A DNA stretch of 64,000 nucleotides from a bacterium (GTDB taxonomy: Bacteria > SAR324 > XYD2-FULL-50-16). The position numbers and the translations under genes were made by a program. The notes below the pieces were generated by a model. That model did no database searches. It saw only the letters and a program-made list of their open reading frames with translations, and had not been told where the DNA came from. The stretch is taken from contig JAHJTV010000055.1 of NCBI GenBank assembly GCA_018829445.1, forward strand, positions 59,269 to 123,268. Reading direction: 5' to 3'. This document shows, one piece after another, positions 56,917 through 64,000 of this stretch (positions within the stretch are counted from its first letter, which is position 1; each line of letters opens with the position of its first letter).

Positions 56917-58026
56917 TTATTGGCCTTGGCCTGAATACCGAAAAGCTTTTTCTTTCAGCTTTTCGATCTCACTACTATTCATTTCTTTATCAACCAAAAC
57001 AAAACTACCCGAGTATACAGTGGGTACCTCTTCTGCACGTCCTTCTATGTCAAGCTGAACAGCCTCAGCCATTGCTACACCGTTATCATCATTCATTCTC
57101 ATGACGGTTACATCCATGTCTCCATTTTTAAGCGCCTGCAATTCACTGCTTCCTCCACCCCAGCCATTTACCATGATTCTCTCTCTTGAGCCTGTTTGCT
57201 GTAATGCATCGATGGCTCCAAAGGCCACATCCGTTGAACAAGCATAAATGAACTTGATGTCCGGATGATTTTTGATAATTTCAAGAGCGGCTTCCTTGGC
57301 TTTTTGCCGGTTACCGTCAGTGTAGTAGGAAGCGACCAGTTTTAATCTGGAATTTTCATTTAAATAACGGATAAATGTGTCTCCTCGCATTTCGCTGACA
57401 TATCCCTCGGAAAAATATAAGAGTGCATAGGTCCCTTCTCCGGCGGTTTTTTTAACGTAATAGTCAGCTAAGAGTTCTGACCCGGTAGCGTGATCAAATC
57501 CAATGTACAGAAAAGGCTGCTTGCCTTCCCATATGCGTAATGGAGTGGTAATGTTTTGAAGAATAATCTTTGGCTTTTTTTTGGTAATGATTCGTTGAAT
57601 TATTCGCTTGTGCTTTCTTGCATCCAAAGTAAAAACCAGATAATCCGGTTTTTTTTCCAGGGCAGATTTCATTTGCATTTCTTGTACACGATAATCCACT
57701 GCCGGCTTGGAAAAATACTCATACAACTCATGACTGATCCCAGTCTCATCCATCCTTTTCTTAAATGAGGTTATACTCCGTCTCCAATAATCAGACACCT
57801 GCTCACCCGGATAAACAAAGATAATTTTTATTGTTTGATAATCCTTGGCTGAGTCGATTGGGTGTGCAGTCTTTTGAACACGAATGTTGAATATCTCAGC
57901 GATCTTTTCATGTTGCTGATGGATACTGTTATATTCCTGCAGGGTCATGTATTCGGTGGATCTGCCCTGGGAAACGCTGAATACAAAAAGACTACCTGAT
58001 AAGATGATTATTTGAAAGATCTTCAT
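56917..58026 (-). CDS. luxP: LuxP-type periplasmic autoinducer-2 receptor
   Basis: About 369 residues with a signal peptide (MKIFQIIILSGSLFVFSVSQGRS). The body aligns along its length with Vibrio LuxP: VYPGEQVSDYWRRSITSFKK, DYLVFTLDARKHKRI, LQNITTPLRIWEGKQPFLY, ALLYFSEGYVSEMRGDTFI, FIYACSTDVAFGAIDAL, VNGWGGGSSELQALKNGDMD and VTVMRMNDDNGVAMAEA. The residues recalled as AI-2 contacts are all kept: Gln, Ser and Trp of QVSDYW (about 76-81), Asn of LQN (157), Arg of MRG (211), Thr of CSTD (265), Trp of GWGG (287), Arg of VMRM (308). I start at 58026, GGAG 6 bp upstream. AI-2 binding outside Vibrio-type LuxPQ is therefore likely. Confidence 0.92.
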   Translation of the reverse strand: MKIFQIIILSGSLFVFSVSQGRSTEYMTLQEYNSIHQQHEKIAEIFNIRVQKTAHPIDSAKDYQTIKIIFVYPGEQVSDYWRRSITSFKKRMDETGISHELYEYFSKPAVDYRVQEMQMKSALEKKPDYLVFTLDARKHKRIIQRIITKKKPKIILQNITTPLRIWEGKQPFLYIGFDHATGSELLADYYVKKTAGEGTYALLYFSEGYVSEMRGDTFIRYLNENSRLKLVASYYTDGNRQKAKEAALEIIKNHPDIKFIYACSTDVAFGAIDALQQTGSRERIMVNGWGGGSSELQALKNGDMDVTVMRMNDDNGVAMAEAVQLDIEGRAEEVPTVYSGSFVLVDKEMNSSEIEKLKEKAFRYSGQGQ

Positions 58027-58293
58027 ATTCATCTCCACTGAAGTATTAAAAAACCTGTGTAAAGCTATTTTCAAAGATCACCTATTACACCACATGTTTG
58101 AATTTCTTTCAAGTTTTAGAAAAGCTTGTTAAAGAATAAAAAAGATGAACTGCTACTTACCTGGCTTTGCAGTTTTCCAAATGCGTGAGACATGTTAAGG
58201 TCTTGCATTGTTCAAATAGCCAATAGTTCCCGGTATGGAAATTGGGGATAATAAATCACACAATTACAGCAATATCATTATCAGGGAGTTTAA

Positions 58294-58549
58294 ATGAAAA
58301 TTTTTAAGTGGGGAGTGATTGTCTTACTGTTAACTTTAAGGCGGCGGCGCCTCTTTTCGCCATATCATTGACTTCGGTGATATGAAAAAATCAAAAAGAA
58401 TCCTTGCCGGTGGCATATCCGGTAACTTCATGAGCCCTCATTATGATGATCAATTCGATTTGTGGCTGGCCGGAAAATTCAGACCCTTTGTATTGAGTAG
58501 AGAGGAGATCTTGAAAGACAAGAAATACCAGCTGATTCTTACGCCTTGA
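58294..58549 (+). pseudogene. Penicillin-acylase-like gene collapsed by internal deletion
   Basis: An ATG at 58294 with an AGGGAG site starts a signal-like MKIFKWGVIVLLLTL. At about 58340 the reading jumps to frame +1 and continues GGASFRHIIDFGDMKKSKRI, LAGGISGNFMSPHYDDQFDLW, LAGKFRPFVLSREEI, ending at TGA 58547. The second part is the C-terminal end of the penicillin amidase (Ntn hydrolase) family, where SGNPxSPHYDDQ is the usual motif. Some 700 residues that should lie between are absent. It looks like a deletion scar and not a gene. Confidence 0.82.
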
Positions 58550-58818
58550 TTGAGGACGGTATCATTTCAATAAAAATCCGACTTTTCAGGGATTATGATT
58601 ATAAGTTCTGCTTAAGAAGTTTTTCCAAAAGCAAGTGCAACGGCAGGGTGGGGTTACATCCGATAAGCACTCAAGCAAAAAAATTCTGCCAAGAGCAGGG
58701 ATTACGGTAGGGCGGGGTTACATCCCCGTCTGCATTAACTCTAAGGCGGCCATGTAAGGCCACCCTACCGTTAATTCTGCAGAATTGTTATTTTTAAACC
58801 TGCTGATACTCGCCCGGT
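58550..58818. other. Gap with GC-rich repeats
   Basis: It holds repeat copy 2 (58692-58771) and a partial copy at about 58640-58664 (GGCAGGGTGGGGTTACATCC). There is no gene. Confidence 0.6.
58692..58771 (+). repeat. GC-rich dispersed repeat, copy 2
   Basis: Begins AGAGCAGGGATTACGGTAGG and GCGGGGTTACATCCCCGTCT, and ends GGCCATGTAAGGCCACCCTA. The end (58760-58771) is the reverse complement of 58704-58715 with one mismatch, so the element is flanked by short inverted repeats (ACGGTAGGG[C/T]GG) and could fold on itself. Confidence 0.78.
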
Positions 58819-59814
58819 TTATCTAAAAAAGGCAGTCAGGGGCATATCGGCCATGGTTCGCAAACCCGGTGAAACCTTGAGGATCTGTTTCAGAGCATTG
58901 AGTACAATGGCACAGGTTGCTATATCCCCGTTTACACCGTCTTTTATGGTTGAAACAATGTTAGGTTCGCCTTGGATTTCAACTCTATCATAGGATTCAG
59001 GTTCTCCTACGGCAGCTTTAAAATGAAGGGTGATTTTCTCATTCCCTTCGACCCAACCTCTTCCAATCTGCTGTACACCAGCAGCAAACCCAGCCGGTAT
59101 TACCATGGCATCTGTTTTGATCTCTTTTTCTGCAATAACCGGTGTAATAATGTCCTCAGTTTTGCTCAACTTCCAACCCATGGTATTTGCGATCAGATGA
59201 ATTGACTCCGTCAAACCCACATGTCGCAAGGTTCCCTTCTTTTTTAATGATTCAAACTCTTCAAGATTCAGACCGGCGCCAATCTTCTTCTGAAAGGGGA
59301 TTCTGCGAAAAGCGGCGTTTTGAAACCTGGAAACCCGAACACTTTCCACCTGTTGACAGACAGCTGTTAAGAATGCCGGCAAAGCATCCATCAGGTAGCC
59401 GGGGTTCACACCGGTACCCAAGACAGCAACCTTGGCATTTTTTGCTGCGGTATCAATTCTTGCGGCCAGAGCGGGTGAAGTATCCCAGGGATAGATCAAT
59501 TCTTCACAGGTCGAAACAATCGGTAACCCAAATCCGACAATCTCTTCAACCTGAGGGGTGATTTTATCCATGGTGGATACTGTGGTGAGGATAACCGCAT
59601 CGGCTTTTACAGTCTTGAGACATTCTGCCAGAGATGATTTAATTGCAATATTCATGGGTTCCAGACCACAATGGGTTCCCAAATCCAGTCCCTGAAACGA
59701 TGGATTAACATCCACGGCTCCTACCAACTGAATTCCCTCACGCTCAGCAATATATTTTGGGATTTTTTGACCCAAAGGACCAAGTCCAATTTGTACAACT
59801 TTGATTTGTTCCAT
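58819..59814 (-). CDS. DapB-like NAD(P)H dehydrogenase (2,4-diaminopentanoate dehydrogenase family)
   Basis: 331 residues. The N-terminal Rossmann fold has VQIGLGPLGQKIPKYIAEREGIQLVGAVDVNP, then VILTTVSTMDKI and SCEELIYPW. The catalytic domain includes LGTGVNPGYLMDALPAFLTAVC and NTMGWKLSKTEDIITPVIA. This is the pattern of the dihydrodipicolinate-reductase-like proteins that include 2,4-diaminopentanoate dehydrogenase of ornithine fermentation. No other ornithine-degradation gene is near, so a narrower substrate call is not made. Confidence 0.78.
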   Translation of the reverse strand: MEQIKVVQIGLGPLGQKIPKYIAEREGIQLVGAVDVNPSFQGLDLGTHCGLEPMNIAIKSSLAECLKTVKADAVILTTVSTMDKITPQVEEIVGFGLPIVSTCEELIYPWDTSPALAARIDTAAKNAKVAVLGTGVNPGYLMDALPAFLTAVCQQVESVRVSRFQNAAFRRIPFQKKIGAGLNLEEFESLKKKGTLRHVGLTESIHLIANTMGWKLSKTEDIITPVIAEKEIKTDAMVIPAGFAAGVQQIGRGWVEGNEKITLHFKAAVGEPESYDRVEIQGEPNIVSTIKDGVNGDIATCAIVLNALKQILKVSPGLRTMADMPLTAFFR

Positions 59815-60049
59815 TTCCTACTCCACTTAATAGCAGATTAATCCAGCTGAATTGTTTTTCCATCAATATTAAAGGCACAGAGGTCATCTGTCCAGTGTGA
59901 TCTTGATTTGCCGTTATCGATTCACTGTAATCATGAAATAAACTCTTTGTGTGTTGACGAAACAAACAGAATATCGATAAACATGCGGTATTCAACGTAA
60001 CAACCTGTCAGAAAAGGTGCGGTTATAGAATTAATTATTGGAATATTTC

Positions 60050-61006
60050 ATGAAACCATTGGGAATGATTGCTGACGTTGGCGGCACTAACATCAGGCTG
60101 GCAACCATCAGCATAGAAAGCGGTGAGATGGGGGAGGTAAAAACTTACTTGTGTGCTGATTTTTCATCGATCTTTGATGTATTAACCGAGTTTTTGTCTC
60201 ACGAAAAAGATCCGATCAAATATGGATGCATTGATGTAGCCTGTCCGGTGGACAGTGACTGGATCAGTCTGACCAATAATCCCTGGCAGTTTTCTGTTTC
60301 CCAAACCAGAAAAGACCTTGGATTTGATCACCTGTTTTTAATAAATGATTATACCGCCATTGCCATGGCTATCCCCAGCCTGACAGATACACAAAAAGTA
60401 AAAATTGGCGAAGGTCAACCGATACCGAACAGATCTATCGCCGTTTGCGGTCCGGGAACGGGTTTGGGTGTTGCCTTTTTGAAGTTTTATAATAACAGGT
60501 GGATCTGCCTGGACGGTGAGGGTGGGCATGTCGATTTTGCCCCGCAAACCGAATTGGAAGATTTCCTGTTGCGCCAATTAAGAAAAATCCATCAACACGT
60601 CTCGGCTGAACGATTCATCACCGGCCCCGGATTGGTAAATATCTATGAAGGCGTTATGGCTTTTTATGATGAAAAAGCCGAAAAGCTGCAGCCTGCCGAA
60701 ATAACGGCAAGGGCACTGTCAGGTAAGGATGTTCGCTGCAAAGAGGTACTGGATCTGTTTTGTGCTTTGTTAGGAGCCTTTGCCGGCAATCTGGCAGTAT
60801 CCGTCTGGGCTTCGGGTGGTGTGTATATTGCCGGAGGAATAGCTCCCAGGATAATTGAGATCATAGCCGCTTCCGAGTTTCGTTCGCGTTTTGTTGCCAA
60901 GGGGCGATTTGGGGATAGCTTGAAAAAGTTTCCCACGTATATTATAACTGAGCCACAACCCGGATTGATTGGTGCTGCTGCTTTTTTACGACAGGAGCTT
61001 GCTTAA
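60050..61006 (+). CDS. glk: Glucokinase (ROK-unrelated, proteobacterial Glk type)
   Basis: 318 residues: GMIADVGGTNIRLATI (phosphate 1), CIDVACPVDSDWISLTNNPWQFS, the glucose-binding LINDYTAIAMAIP, AVCGPGTGLGVAF (phosphate 2), EGGHVDFAPQ with the sugar-binding Glu/His, and ASGGVYIAGGIAPRI (adenosine). These follow the E. coli Glk pattern. I use the ATG at 60050; the frame is open 12 bp upstream to a TTG. It stands alone and would phosphorylate cytoplasmic glucose at C6. Confidence 0.9.
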   Translation: MKPLGMIADVGGTNIRLATISIESGEMGEVKTYLCADFSSIFDVLTEFLSHEKDPIKYGCIDVACPVDSDWISLTNNPWQFSVSQTRKDLGFDHLFLINDYTAIAMAIPSLTDTQKVKIGEGQPIPNRSIAVCGPGTGLGVAFLKFYNNRWICLDGEGGHVDFAPQTELEDFLLRQLRKIHQHVSAERFITGPGLVNIYEGVMAFYDEKAEKLQPAEITARALSGKDVRCKEVLDLFCALLGAFAGNLAVSVWASGGVYIAGGIAPRIIEIIAASEFRSRFVAKGRFGDSLKKFPTYIITEPQPGLIGAAAFLRQELA

Positions 61007-61056
61007 GAAATGGTATAGCCACAGGTACTTGATCTCCTACTTGAGTATATTTTAGC

Positions 61057-61137
61057 AAGAGCGAGGATCACGGTGGGGCGGAGTTACATCCCCGCCAGAT
61101 CCAGCTCAAAGGCGACCATGTAAAGCAGCCCTACCAT
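61057..61137 (+). repeat. GC-rich dispersed repeat, copy 3
   Basis: Begins AGAGCGAGGATCACGGTGGG and GCGGAGTTACATCCCCGCCA, and ends GCGACCATGTAAAGCAGCCC followed by TACCAT. It is the most diverged of the three copies. It lies between glucokinase and the hydrolase gene. Confidence 0.7.
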
Positions 61138-61175
61138 TTTAAAAAAAAACTTTGCATCTTATTTAAGGAAAGACT

Positions 61176-62195
61176 TTGAAAAAGACAAAAAAGAGATCCC
61201 GGTTAAAAACTATATTGATTTGGAGTTCAATCACTCTCTCGGTTTTGGTGGCAATCGTCGTCGCACTTATCCTGATTGTGTCACCGGGGAAAATCGACCC
61301 GAATTCCCCTCACCATCCCTTTAAATCGCAAGATGCAAAAGAGCGATACCTGGAGTTTTATGATAACAAAGCTGATACCTGGCCGGTAAGTTTTACTTCA
61401 AAAATGGTTGCCACTCGCTATGGAGAGACCTTTGTTCGTATCAGTGGACCTGTCGATGCTGATTCCCTTGTACTGTTACATGGAGTAGGGGGTAATGCCT
61501 TTCAATGGCTACCTAATATCAAAGAGCTGTCAGCTTTCTTTAGAATATACGCCGTTGACGGAATATATGGCTACGGACGCACAATCAATTCCATTTCGGC
61601 GACTGAAGCAGGGGATTATGTCGCCTGGCTGGATGAACTGTTTGCAGGATTGGAACTCACAAAAAACATAAATCTGGTGGGGTTGTCCTATGGAGGTTGG
61701 ATTGCCGGACAGTATTCGCTGCATAAGAGTGCAAAGTTAAACAAAACGGTTCTGATTGCCCCGGTTGGTCTCGTGGAATCACTTTCGCCGGTCTGGATGC
61801 TTCGGGCGACGCTCTGTGCCATTCCTCATCCTTATTTTACACGCAGCTTCATGTATTGGTTGCTGGAGGACTTGGCAAAAAGTGGAGAAGCCGGTCGGGC
61901 AATTGTTGAGGATCACATTGAGGAGTCATACCTGGCAATTCGCAGTTTTCAACCGACACTCCTCGCTTATCCGGGGTTGCTGAGTGATGAAGAGATTGGG
62001 CGGATCACTGTTCCCCTGTTGTTTATGGTTGGGGAGAATGAAAAACTCTACGATGCTCAGATAGCAATCAACCGATTTAATAAGCTAAACCCGGGAATCA
62101 CAACAGTAAAAATCCCCGGTGCGGGACACGATGTGACAGTTGTTCAAAGGCAGATAGTGAATCGAGAGATACTGTCTTTCCTGATCAACCCCTAA
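61176..62195 (+). CDS. Membrane-anchored alpha/beta hydrolase
   Basis: 339 residues. An N-terminal anchor (TILIWSSITLSVLVAIVVALILIV) is followed by an alpha/beta hydrolase: oxyanion region LVLLHGVGGNAFQW, nucleophile Ser in NLVGLSYGGWIAG, acid probably in LLFMVGENEKLYD, and catalytic His in GAGHDVT. The start is TTG at 61176 with an AAGGAAAG site; no ATG lies between it and the anchor. Substrate unknown. Confidence 0.8.
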   Translation: MKKTKKRSRLKTILIWSSITLSVLVAIVVALILIVSPGKIDPNSPHHPFKSQDAKERYLEFYDNKADTWPVSFTSKMVATRYGETFVRISGPVDADSLVLLHGVGGNAFQWLPNIKELSAFFRIYAVDGIYGYGRTINSISATEAGDYVAWLDELFAGLELTKNINLVGLSYGGWIAGQYSLHKSAKLNKTVLIAPVGLVESLSPVWMLRATLCAIPHPYFTRSFMYWLLEDLAKSGEAGRAIVEDHIEESYLAIRSFQPTLLAYPGLLSDEEIGRITVPLLFMVGENEKLYDAQIAINRFNKLNPGITTVKIPGAGHDVTVVQRQIVNREILSFLINP

Positions 62196-62199
62196 TCCT

Positions 62200-63117
62200 T
62201 CAATCGGAAAGATTTTTGGCAAAATAATCAGCCCTACGTTCCAGTTCTTTTCCTTTAAAGGTTTTTATCAAAAAAAATACTCCCTTATTGATGAAAAAAA
62301 ACAGTGAGATAACAGTAAACATATAGATAGTGAAAATCAGGATAATCGGCTTTCTCGTCAGTGAACCGGGTTTGCCAAATAGCCGAATGAATCGTGCCCA
62401 AACCCTGAAAATCCGTTTTGCGGATTTTTCCACTACTACAAATCTCTTCTCCACTTCTGCCGGGTGATCCAACGACAGGTTGGCTTTTAAGTCAGGATTG
62501 TCAGGGGCTAAATAGTCTTTGATTACATTGCCAAATTTACTGGCATTTTTAATATCTTCATTTGAAACCCCGGCGCTGGGAAGGAACTTAAAGAATTGTT
62601 TTTTTGCAGTGAACATCCAAAAGGGAACCGATATCACACTTGCCCAGTTGGGTGATCGATCCACCAGGGGAATATTTAATATCAGATGAGCATTCAGATT
62701 CTTTAACCTGTTTTTGATGCTCTCCTGGGCATAAAGCCACATGTTGCGACAACCGTTGATAGTAACAACCGGTTTTCCTTCCATCACTTTGCGGGCTTCA
62801 GGAGATAATAGAAAAGAGGTGGTGGGAATGGAAGGGGACAAAAACCAGGATTGATAGCCCAAGACAATCAGATCATAATCGGTTTTTGGATCAAATCCAA
62901 AAGGCTCCAAGTCGGTTGGAACTTCCAACACCGCTTCCGGCTGAACGTCAAAAAAGCTGAGTACCGACCAGGGAAACGGGTAGGACGGAACCGGTTTCAG
63001 CTCTTCGTAATCGATAGAAAACTGGTCACCATCTTTTTCAAGTGGGGCTAGAACGGACTTTAAGATATTCAGCAACTGACCGCTTTGAGTGTAGTAGATT
63101 ACTAAAATTTTTTTCAT
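62200..63117 (-). CDS. Flavodoxin-like protein of the dialkylresorcinol/aryl-polyene cluster type
   Basis: 305 residues. A flavodoxin-like fold (ILVIYYTQSGQLLNIL, with phosphate loop YYTQSGQ; LIVLGYQSWFLSPSIPTTSFL), and a C-terminal hydrophobic helix (IILIFTIYMFTVISLFFFIN). It resembles proteins annotated as dialkylresorcinol condensing enzymes (DarA-like), which are found beside ketosynthases in aryl-polyene and flexirubin loci. The following gene on the same strand encodes a ketosynthase-like protein, which supports this. Confidence 0.7.
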   Translation of the reverse strand: MKKILVIYYTQSGQLLNILKSVLAPLEKDGDQFSIDYEELKPVPSYPFPWSVLSFFDVQPEAVLEVPTDLEPFGFDPKTDYDLIVLGYQSWFLSPSIPTTSFLLSPEARKVMEGKPVVTINGCRNMWLYAQESIKNRLKNLNAHLILNIPLVDRSPNWASVISVPFWMFTAKKQFFKFLPSAGVSNEDIKNASKFGNVIKDYLAPDNPDLKANLSLDHPAEVEKRFVVVEKSAKRIFRVWARFIRLFGKPGSLTRKPIILIFTIYMFTVISLFFFINKGVFFLIKTFKGKELERRADYFAKNLSD

Positions 63118-63284
63118 GATTCACTGAGTTCTGTTGTTATTCTTGGGATTATTGCGGTGAAAACCACTTGAATTTGTTTAATCGGGCTCGTCAGATTCTA
63201 TATTTTTTTATAAAGAAAGCAAACAATGAAATTTTGGTAGGGGATGAGTCCTGTTCGTCAGGTTGTTATCGAAAAAAGGGATTT

Positions 63285-64000
63285 TTATTGGACTCGGTTA
63301 TTAAGTCTGAACACCGTAATGGCCGCTCTGTTTCCGCTGTTTTTGGCCAGGTGCAGATATAAACCGGAAGAATGGGGCTGGGAAATCAAGTCAGCAATGC
63401 CAGCCGCTGAAGCAGTTGGATAGATCCCGGTTTTTTTCAGAAAGGGAATAATACTGACTTGAGAAACGGAATCGGTGATGCGGTTCAGCAGATAATCCTC
63501 TATTCTTAAACCCGGTAAAATAAAAACCGATTCATCCTCTTTTCTATAATTCCCTATGGTAGCTGTTATCTCCCGCAGATTTTTTTTACCAAGGGTTTCA
63601 GGCTCTTCAAACTGGACAAAACGAATATCCAGAATCTGCCCCAGGGAGTGATCTGCTTCTTTACCCAGTAGTAACCAACCGGTTCCCTCCCCAAAGTCAG
63701 AGTCTTCCGGAAAACCCATATACTGTCCATGCAGATGCCTGGTACCGAAACAGCAATCTGCAGCTCCTACCAGCGAATGATAGGGTCGGTTTTTGTAATC
63801 AAACAATAATGCGGAGAGCAGAGCGCCTTCAAATGAAAACTCGTTCTGAGAGATCACCTGATTTGCACCTTTAGCCCCGGAAGCAGCGGCGACGTAGAAA
63901 GCGGAAATATTGCTTAAAGAGGTTGAAAATTTAATGGGAGAAGGCATACCGTCCGGTTCAGTAAAAATCTGTCTCTGAACCAGATGTGACTCTTTCATGT
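63285..64000 (-). CDS. Beta-ketoacyl-synthase-like protein, 5' end outside window
   Basis: A thiolase-fold sequence with PSPIKFSTSLSNISAFYVAAASGAKGANQVISQNEFSFEGALL, resembling the small ketosynthase-like proteins of aryl-polyene clusters. At the position of the active Cys region no catalytic Cys-His-His set is evident, so it may be a chain-length-factor-like partner. An ATG falls at 63998, but family members have about 80 residues before the PxxFSxSxxN block, so the real start lies beyond the window. It would be upstream of the flavodoxin-like gene in one unit. Confidence 0.72.
   Translation of the reverse strand, partial: MKESHLVQRQIFTEPDGMPSPIKFSTSLSNISAFYVAAASGAKGANQVISQNEFSFEGALLSALLFDYKNRPYHSLVGAADCCFGTRHLHGQYMGFPEDSDFGEGTGWLLLGKEADHSLGQILDIRFVQFEEPETLGKKNLREITATIGNYRKEDESVFILPGLRIEDYLLNRITDSVSQVSIIPFLKKTGIYPTASAAGIADLISQPHSSGLYLHLAKNSGNRAAITVFRLNNRVQ

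Noticed and set aside
58075..58293. Sigma-54 promoter upstream of luxP
   Set aside because: A GG…GC pair in the minus strand around 58170-58185 has the wrong spacing for the -24/-12 consensus.
1..64000. tRNA, rRNA, CRISPR array, intact insertion sequence or integrase
   Set aside because: I read for T-loop-like words, regularly spaced repeats and transposase motifs on both strands and found none that hold up.

Overview
The window comes from a Gram-negative bacterium of moderate GC content. Evidence for an outer membrane and periplasm is an Omp85-type barrel, a second predicted outer-membrane protein and a LuxP-type periplasmic receptor. A corrinoid-dependent methyltransferase, a glycyl-radical-enzyme remnant, a ferredoxin/DUF4405-like membrane module and many hybrid histidine kinases suggest an anaerobic or facultative, signalling-rich lineage, perhaps deltaproteobacterial in the broad sense. 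The sequence does not allow me to name the taxon.

Layout. 1-8.5 kb (+): a phosphorelay block of hybrid kinases, receivers and an HPt protein, interrupted by a crotonase. 8.6-10.6 kb: a membrane gate protein and a methyltransferase. 10.9-20.7 kb (-): a tight nine-gene catabolic operon whose transcription order is GntR/UTRA regulator, MTR kinase (mtnK), MTR-1-P isomerase (mtnA), FucU mutarotase, split transketolase N and C, RuBisCO-like protein, class II aldolase/SDR fusion, lsrF. After a 1 kb regulatory gap come, on the opposite strand (21.7-27.2 kb), a ribose-type ABC importer, a second MtnA-like isomerase and a VOC protein. 27.4-34.6 kb: a VUT transporter, two outer-membrane proteins, a MarR/glycyl-radical-enzyme deletion scar, a HAD phosphatase, a MITE, a DUF2867 protein and EndoQ. 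34.7-37.9 kb (-): a membrane electron-transfer module. 38.5-42.5 kb: a MocR regulator, a thioesterase and a UroD-corrinoid fusion methyltransferase. 43.3-58.0 kb (-): a signalling run headed by luxP and a luxQ-type kinase, followed by two hybrid kinases, a sigma-54 activator response regulator, CheW, an MCP and a receiver-kinase. 58.3-64 kb: a penicillin-acylase remnant, a DAP-dehydrogenase-like protein, glucokinase, an alpha/beta hydrolase, and the edge of what looks like an aryl-polyene/dialkylresorcinol-type cluster.

How it may work together. The catabolic operon and importer look like a pathway for 5-methylthioribose or 5-deoxyribose (waste of SAM chemistry). Oxidising 5-deoxyribulose-1-phosphate at C4 would give exactly the known LsrF substrate, 3-hydroxy-2,4-pentanedione-5-phosphate, so kinase, isomerase, dehydrogenase and LsrF could yield DHAP plus acetyl-CoA. 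This is inference. The luxP gene keeps every AI-2-contacting residue that I can recall from the Vibrio protein and sits beside a kinase with a LuxQ-like periplasmic domain. AI-2 perception therefore appears to be wired to a sigma-54 regulator and perhaps to chemotaxis, with no LuxU or LuxO of the Vibrio type.

Repeats. Two 261-bp copies of a MITE-like element have matching terminal inverted repeats and 10-bp target duplications (32221-32481, 42872-43132). A GC-rich palindromic repeat of about 80 bp occurs three times (44.6, 58.7, 61.1 kb). I saw no tRNA, rRNA, CRISPR array or intact transposase.
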